Source: Rhipicephalus microplus
Taxonomy: Eukaryota; Arthropoda; Arachnida; Ixodida; Ixodidae
Assembly: GCF_043290135.1 (NCBI RefSeq)
Contig: NW_027464604.1
Coordinates: 689,501-753,500, forward strand
Length of the DNA stretch: 64,000 nt
Direction of reading: 5' to 3'
This document shows positions 62,701 through 64,000 of this stretch, piece by piece. The stretch's first letter is position 1. Each line of letters begins with the position of its first letter. A program made the translations under genes and the position numbers. Under the pieces are notes generated by a model. It was not told the origin of the DNA and did not search any database. It saw nothing but the letters and a program-made list of their open reading frames with translations.

Positions 62701-64000
62701 ACTAGCCAGGTACTGCGTCTTGGACCGTTACAAGTGCGAAACTGCTATATTGTGATACTCTCGTGAAAGCGCATGAAAGCATCGTGAAACCTTTAAGAAC
62801 GATGTCATTTAGCGAGATACAGCGTTCTGTACTATACTAGGTTGGTGAAAAATTGTGAGGTCATGCAAATGTCGTAATTGTGAACGAAACAGTGTAATAG
62901 AGCGTTTTTAGATACAAGTGCAAAGGTTAGGGTAAGTTAAGTCATTGAGCGACAAAAAACCGCATCCAACAATGTCAGCTATTGAGATGCAGTGTTTTTC
63001 ACCATTACAAGCCGGAAACTGCGATATCTAATCTGAAAGCGCATGAAACCGTCGTAATGTTGGAGAAAGCATTGTAAAGTAGCGAGTAAAACGTTTTCAA
63101 ACGCTAGAGATGTGAAGGTTAGGTTAGGTTGTGTTATGCTATTTTAAGCTAGGTAGCGTCGTCAAACTACTGAAAACGACGTCATTTAACGAGTTAGTGT
63201 TGTTTTGTTGCGAGTGCGAAACTGCGATATGCGAAATATTGTGAAAGCACACATAATGGCACGAACTAGCCAGATACTGCGTCTTGTACTGTTACAAGCG
63301 TGAAACTGCTATTGTGATGTTCTCGTGAAAGTGCTTGCAAGCATCGTGAAACCTTAAAGGACGATGTCATTTAGCGAGATACAGCGCTCTGTACTGTACT
63401 AAGTTGGTGAAAAAAACTTTGAGGTCATGAAATATCGTAATTTTCAACGAAACAGTGTAACCGAGCGATTTTAGATACAAGTTCGAAGGTTAGGTTAGAT
63501 TAAGTTATGAAGCGTCATAAAACCGCATTTAACAATGTCAGCCAATGAGATGTGTTTTTCACCATTACAAGTCGGAAACTGCGACATCTAATGTGAAAGT
63601 GCATGAAACCGTCGTAATGTTGCAAAAAGCATTGTAAAGTAGCGAATAAAACGTTTTCTAACGCTAGAAGTGCAAAGGATAGGTAAGGTTGATTTATGTT
63701 AGTTCAAGCTAGGTAGCGTCGTGAAGCCACCAAAAACGACGTCATCTAACGAGATAGTGTTGTTTTGTTGCGAGTACGAAACTGCGATAGGTGAGTTATT
63801 GTGAAAGCACACAAAACGGCGTGAACTAGCCAGATACTGCGTCTTGTACCGTTACAAGTGCGAAACTGCTGTACTGTGATATTCTCATTGAAGCGCATGA
63901 AAGCATCGTGATACCTTAAAGAATGATGTCATTTAGCGAGATACAGCGTTTTGTACGGTACTAGGTTGGTGAAAAACTGTGAGGTCATGCAAATATCGTA
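50782..64000. repeat. Satellite array, unit about 560 bp, to the window end
   Basis: 13.2 kb of uninterrupted tandem repeat, roughly 23-24 units. Successive starts of the GGTTAGGTTAGGTTGAGT-type block fall near 51340, 51904, 52462, 53027, 53586, 54145, 54706, 55268, 55827 and 56386. Each unit has a second run of GGTTAGGTTAGGTTAAG about 365 bases later. Within a unit, related sub-blocks recur around the words GTGCGAAACTGC and GTCAT(C/T)TA(A/G)CGAGATA, so the unit itself arose from shorter repeats. No transposon or gene was seen in it. Confidence 0.95.

Noticed and set aside
50782..64000. A telomere or a CRISPR array
   Set aside because: The TTAGG runs are only two to three repeats each inside a 560-bp unit, so this is not terminal telomere DNA. 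The repeat spacing and size exclude CRISPR, and the context is eukaryotic.

Overview
This window looks like repeat-rich, gene-poor nuclear DNA from an arthropod, most likely a hard tick (Ixodidae). I infer this from the combination of a tRNA-derived SINE with the look of the tick Ruka class, I-clade and CR1/L2-type LINEs, GIY-YIG Penelope-like elements, Ty3/gypsy elements, and a long satellite carrying the arthropod telomere word TTAGG. There is no bacterial gene organisation, no rRNA or tRNA gene, no CRISPR array and no host protein gene that I can name. Almost every recognisable coding region belongs to a transposable element.

The framework is a segmental duplication. Copy B (about 40036-50781, running into satellite to the window end) is fairly compact. 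Copy A (about 1-37286, running into 753 bp of the same satellite) has the same backbone in the same order but is several times longer, because it is broken by large insertions. The A backbone pieces are 1-359, 10261-11945, 18038-20785, 25297-26015 and 32169-37286. The A2 and A3 pieces overlap by about 980 bp, so part of the unit exists three times. A fourth, much more diverged copy lies at 765-1373 plus 8250-8525.

Insertions in or beside copy A, left to right: a Penelope-like element (1374-8238, 11-bp target duplication) that was itself hit by a full-length I-clade LINE (1401-7244, 14-bp target duplication, both ORFs open); a second, opposite-strand Penelope fragment (8527-9238); a degenerate Ty3/gypsy element (11961-18037, minus strand) hit by a tRNA-derived SINE (13193-13429, 15-bp target duplication); a CR1/L2-type LINE (20786-25296) with two 342-bp 5' monomers and a 2A-like peptide in ORF1; and a second Ty3/gypsy element (26016-32027, minus strand, ATAT target duplication) whose RT and integrase catalytic residues are mutated. 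Copy B carries two different insertions: a 686-bp segment with a TATA/initiator promoter, short ORF and duplicated 5' splice site (44798-45483), and a 5'-truncated CR1/L2-like LINE tail (46456-47028).

The backbone has a hairpin-forming foldback near a possible promoter and first exon (32169-32360; B 44431-44600) and a few exon-like islands present in both copies. Between the copies is about 2 kb of spacer (38040-40035). From 50782 to 64000 the window is a continuous satellite with a unit of about 560 bp. Each unit has two short TTAGG-like runs, and there are nested higher-order periods of about 1.12, 2.24 and 6.73 kb. No transposon was seen within it, in contrast to copy A.

Coordinates of ORFs, LTRs and target duplications were read directly. 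Duplicon boundaries are by-eye alignments, good to roughly 10-30 bp. Family names come from motif recognition only; no database search was run.
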